Assembly: GCA_913056245.1 (NCBI GenBank)
Contig: CAJXME010000064.1
Location: 1 to 6,790 of the forward strand
DNA length: 6,790 bases
Origin: an uncultured Alphaproteobacteria bacterium
GTDB lineage: Bacteria; Pseudomonadota; Alphaproteobacteria; Puniceispirillales; UBA1172
Reading direction: 5' to 3'
The notes under the pieces are model-generated. The model did no database searches. It was not told where the DNA came from and saw only the letters and a list, made by a program, of their open reading frames with translations. Each line of letters begins with the position of its first letter. Position 1 is the first letter of the stretch. Below are positions 5,169 through 6,790 of the stretch, piece after piece. The position numbers and the translations under genes were made by a program.

Positions 5169-6556
5169 TCATCACTCTCCACCGTGATGCCCGTATCCGG
5201 ATTAATATTGAGGCTTTTCAGTTTCCGGTGCAGGGCTGAGCGTTCCATCCCAATAAAAGAAGCCGTACGTGAGATATTGCCATTAAAACGGGAGAGTTGC
5301 GATAGCAAATACTGCGTTTCAAATTGTTCCCGCGCGGCTTTCAGCGGCAGGCCCACCACATGATCGAACCCCGCCGATTGCTTTTCCGAAGACCGTCCTA
5401 AAATTTCCGGCGGCAGATCATCTTCACCGATAATGTCCTTATCCACCATAATCGTCAGCCAATCGATGACATTCTGCAATTGCGTCACGTTCCCCGGCCA
5501 ATCATAAACCTGCATCATGGCCGACGCTTCTTTGGACAATTGCTTCATCTTGCCTTGGGCTGTTTTGGTGCGCGTGAAAAAATGATGGGCCAGAAGAGGG
5601 ATATCATCACGGCGTTTCGCCAATGGGGACAATTCTAAAGGCACAACACTCAACCGATAGAATAAATCTTCCCGCAAATTGCCGTCGCTTATTTCTTTTT
5701 GCACATCAAGAGAGGACGCGCTGATGACGCGCACATCAACAGTCACTTCAGCGCTGCCGCCGACACGCCGAAACCGCTGATCTTGAATAGCGCGTACCAA
5801 TTTGCCTTGGGTTTCAAGAGGCAGATCACCAATTTCATCAAAATATAACGTGCCGCCATGCGCTTGTTCAAACAAACCCACAATACGCTGGCGGCCATCG
5901 GTGCCTTCCGTGCCAAACAATTCAGCGGTCAGGCGATCTGGCGATAACAACGCGCAATTGGCCAGCACAAACCGCCCTTGCCGGCGTTGCGATTGCGCAT
6001 GAATATTCCGCGCCACCAATTCCTTGCCGCTGCCCGCAGGGCCGGTGATCATAACGCGGCTATTGGATTGAGCCACGCGTTCCAACGACTGCCGCAATTG
6101 CGTGATGACCGCGGAGTTGCCAATAATGCTGAGGTCCGAAACATTGGCTTTTTTCAAATCATCATTTTCCGCCGTGATCGCCGCCATTTTAAGCGCTCGC
6201 TCGACCAAGAGCAAAAGACGGTCGGACTTAAACGGCTTTTCAACAAAATCATAAGCGCCATCTTTCATGGCCTGGACGGCGGTTTCGATATTGCCATGCC
6301 CTGAAATCATAATAGCGGGGACATTTGGATAAAGTTGGCGCATCCATTTTTGCAATTCCAATCCATCCATATCGGATTTATCCATCCAGATATCCAGCAC
6401 CACCAATGATGGCGGATGTTCCTGAACAATTTTGCGCGCTTCTTCCGCGTTTGACGCCAAACGGCAAGCGTAGCCTTCATCTTCCAGAAGAAGGCTGATC
6501 ATTTCTCGAATGTCGCGTTCGTCATCAACAATCAGAATTTCAGGCTTAACCATCAT
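5165..6556 (-). CDS. ntrX: NtrX, response regulator of the NtrY-NtrX two-component system
   Basis: NtrX is the DNA-binding partner of the kinase NtrY; in Alphaproteobacteria the pair is linked to nitrogen metabolism, redox or low-oxygen response and envelope functions. The 463-residue protein has a receiver domain (about 5-125) with acidic D11/D12, phosphoacceptor D55, S85 and K107. The AAA+ domain (about 142-385) has Walker A GPAGSGKE (172-179), Walker B GGTLYFDEIGDLP (234-246) and arginine-finger candidates R295 and R301. The C-terminal Fis-type helix-turn-helix covers about 408-451. The GAFTGA loop that contacts sigma54 is absent: EGTDGRQRIVG follows ELFG. This is known for Brucella NtrX and argues against classic sigma54 activation. 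The sensor II motif reads GNVTQL (355-360) where GNVRQL or GNVREL is usual, so a conserved arginine is missing. The start is one of two adjacent ATGs (6556 or 6553), with GGA a few bases before. ntrY ends 23 bases upstream. Confidence 0.96.
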   Translation of the reverse strand: MMVKPEILIVDDERDIREMISLLLEDEGYACRLASNAEEARKIVQEHPPSLVVLDIWMDKSDMDGLELQKWMRQLYPNVPAIMISGHGNIETAVQAMKDGAYDFVEKPFKSDRLLLLVERALKMAAITAENDDLKKANVSDLSIIGNSAVITQLRQSLERVAQSNSRVMITGPAGSGKELVARNIHAQSQRRQGRFVLANCALLSPDRLTAELFGTEGTDGRQRIVGLFEQAHGGTLYFDEIGDLPLETQGKLVRAIQDQRFRRVGGSAEVTVDVRVISASSLDVQKEISDGNLREDLFYRLSVVPLELSPLAKRRDDIPLLAHHFFTRTKTAQGKMKQLSKEASAMMQVYDWPGNVTQLQNVIDWLTIMVDKDIIGEDDLPPEILGRSSEKQSAGFDHVVGLPLKAAREQFETQYLLSQLSRFNGNISRTASFIGMERSALHRKLKSLNINPDTGITVESDE

Positions 6557-6579
6557 GATTTCCGTTCTTCAATAAAGCC

Positions 6580-6790
6580 TTAAGTCAATCGATGGGGGAA
6601 TAGCATCGTCACCGATGCGCCGTTTAATGGGTCGGATTTATCCGCTTGCCCCAGCACCAATTCACCCGAATGATCTTCAATAATCTTTGCGACAATGGCG
6701 AGGCCTAGACCGGTGCCTTTTTCGCGATGGGTGACATAGGGCTTCGTCAATTCACTGCTGTTTTCCCCCGGCAGACCCGGGCCATTATCA
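6580..6790 (-). CDS. ntrY: NtrY, sensor histidine kinase, C-terminal end only (5' end outside window)
   Basis: The last 70 codons of a sensor kinase are present, running off the right edge. The fragment begins [13 protein letters not shown], the G1 box of the HATPase domain, and continues with [27 protein letters not shown]; the GTGLGL core is the G2 box. Both form part of the ATP pocket used to phosphorylate the kinase's own histidine. It ends [10 protein letters not shown] then TAA. The fragment alone shows only a histidine kinase; its identity as NtrY comes from its position just upstream of ntrX on the same strand. The sensor, HAMP and PAS regions and the phosphorylated histidine are outside the window. 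NtrY is normally an inner-membrane protein near 700-770 residues. Confidence 0.92.
   Translation of the reverse strand, partial: DNGPGLPGENSSELTKPYVTHREKGTGLGLAIVAKIIEDHSGELVLGQADKSDPLNGASVTMLFPHRLT

Noticed and set aside
5802..6304. Plus-strand open frames within ntrX
   Set aside because: They run opposite the AAA+ and receiver domains of NtrX and show no family features.

Overview
This is a window of ordinary bacterial chromosome, densely coding and uniform in style, most likely from an alphaproteobacterium. The main evidence is the block ntrY-ntrX-trkA-dat-hfq on the minus strand, an order I recognise as characteristic of Alphaproteobacteria. The proteins agree: an NtrX-type regulator with a degenerate sigma54-contact loop, a short alphaproteobacterial Hfq, and a DUF502 membrane protein beside recG. 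Order and genus cannot be fixed from the sequence alone. I see no tRNA, rRNA, CRISPR array, insertion sequence, integrase or phage gene, and nothing that looks horizontally acquired.

Layout from left to right. Bases 1-771 (+) hold the 3' third of recG. Bases 772-1584 (-) hold a DUF502 two-helix membrane protein with a lysine/alanine-rich tail; its stop codon directly abuts the recG stop. An AT-rich divergent control region (1585-1711) separates it from mazG (1712-2518, +). A 54-base convergent gap follows, then the minus-strand block read from right to left: the 3' end of ntrY (6580-6790), ntrX (5165-6556), trkA (3792-5168, overlapping ntrX by 4 bases), dat (2898 to about 3755) and hfq (2573-2827). 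Only hfq stands apart from its upstream neighbour: a terminator-like hairpin lies over the dat stop codon, and a promoter-like sequence precedes hfq.

How the genes work together. NtrY and NtrX form a two-component system. TrkA is the NAD(H)-binding regulatory subunit of a potassium uptake system. Dat interconverts D-amino acids used in peptidoglycan, Hfq is the RNA chaperone, MazG removes noncanonical or excess NTPs, and RecG remodels stalled replication forks. These are conserved housekeeping or regulatory genes whose linkage is conserved but not obviously functional.

I did not find a convincing new biological system. The points most worth checking are: hfq has a single usable GTG start with no Shine-Dalgarno and a promoter so close that the mRNA may be leaderless; NtrX lacks both the GAFTGA loop and the conserved sensor II arginine; hflX is missing between hfq and mazG, and mazG is inverted; and the DUF502 protein has a histone H1-like tail whose antisense DNA may carry the recG terminator.
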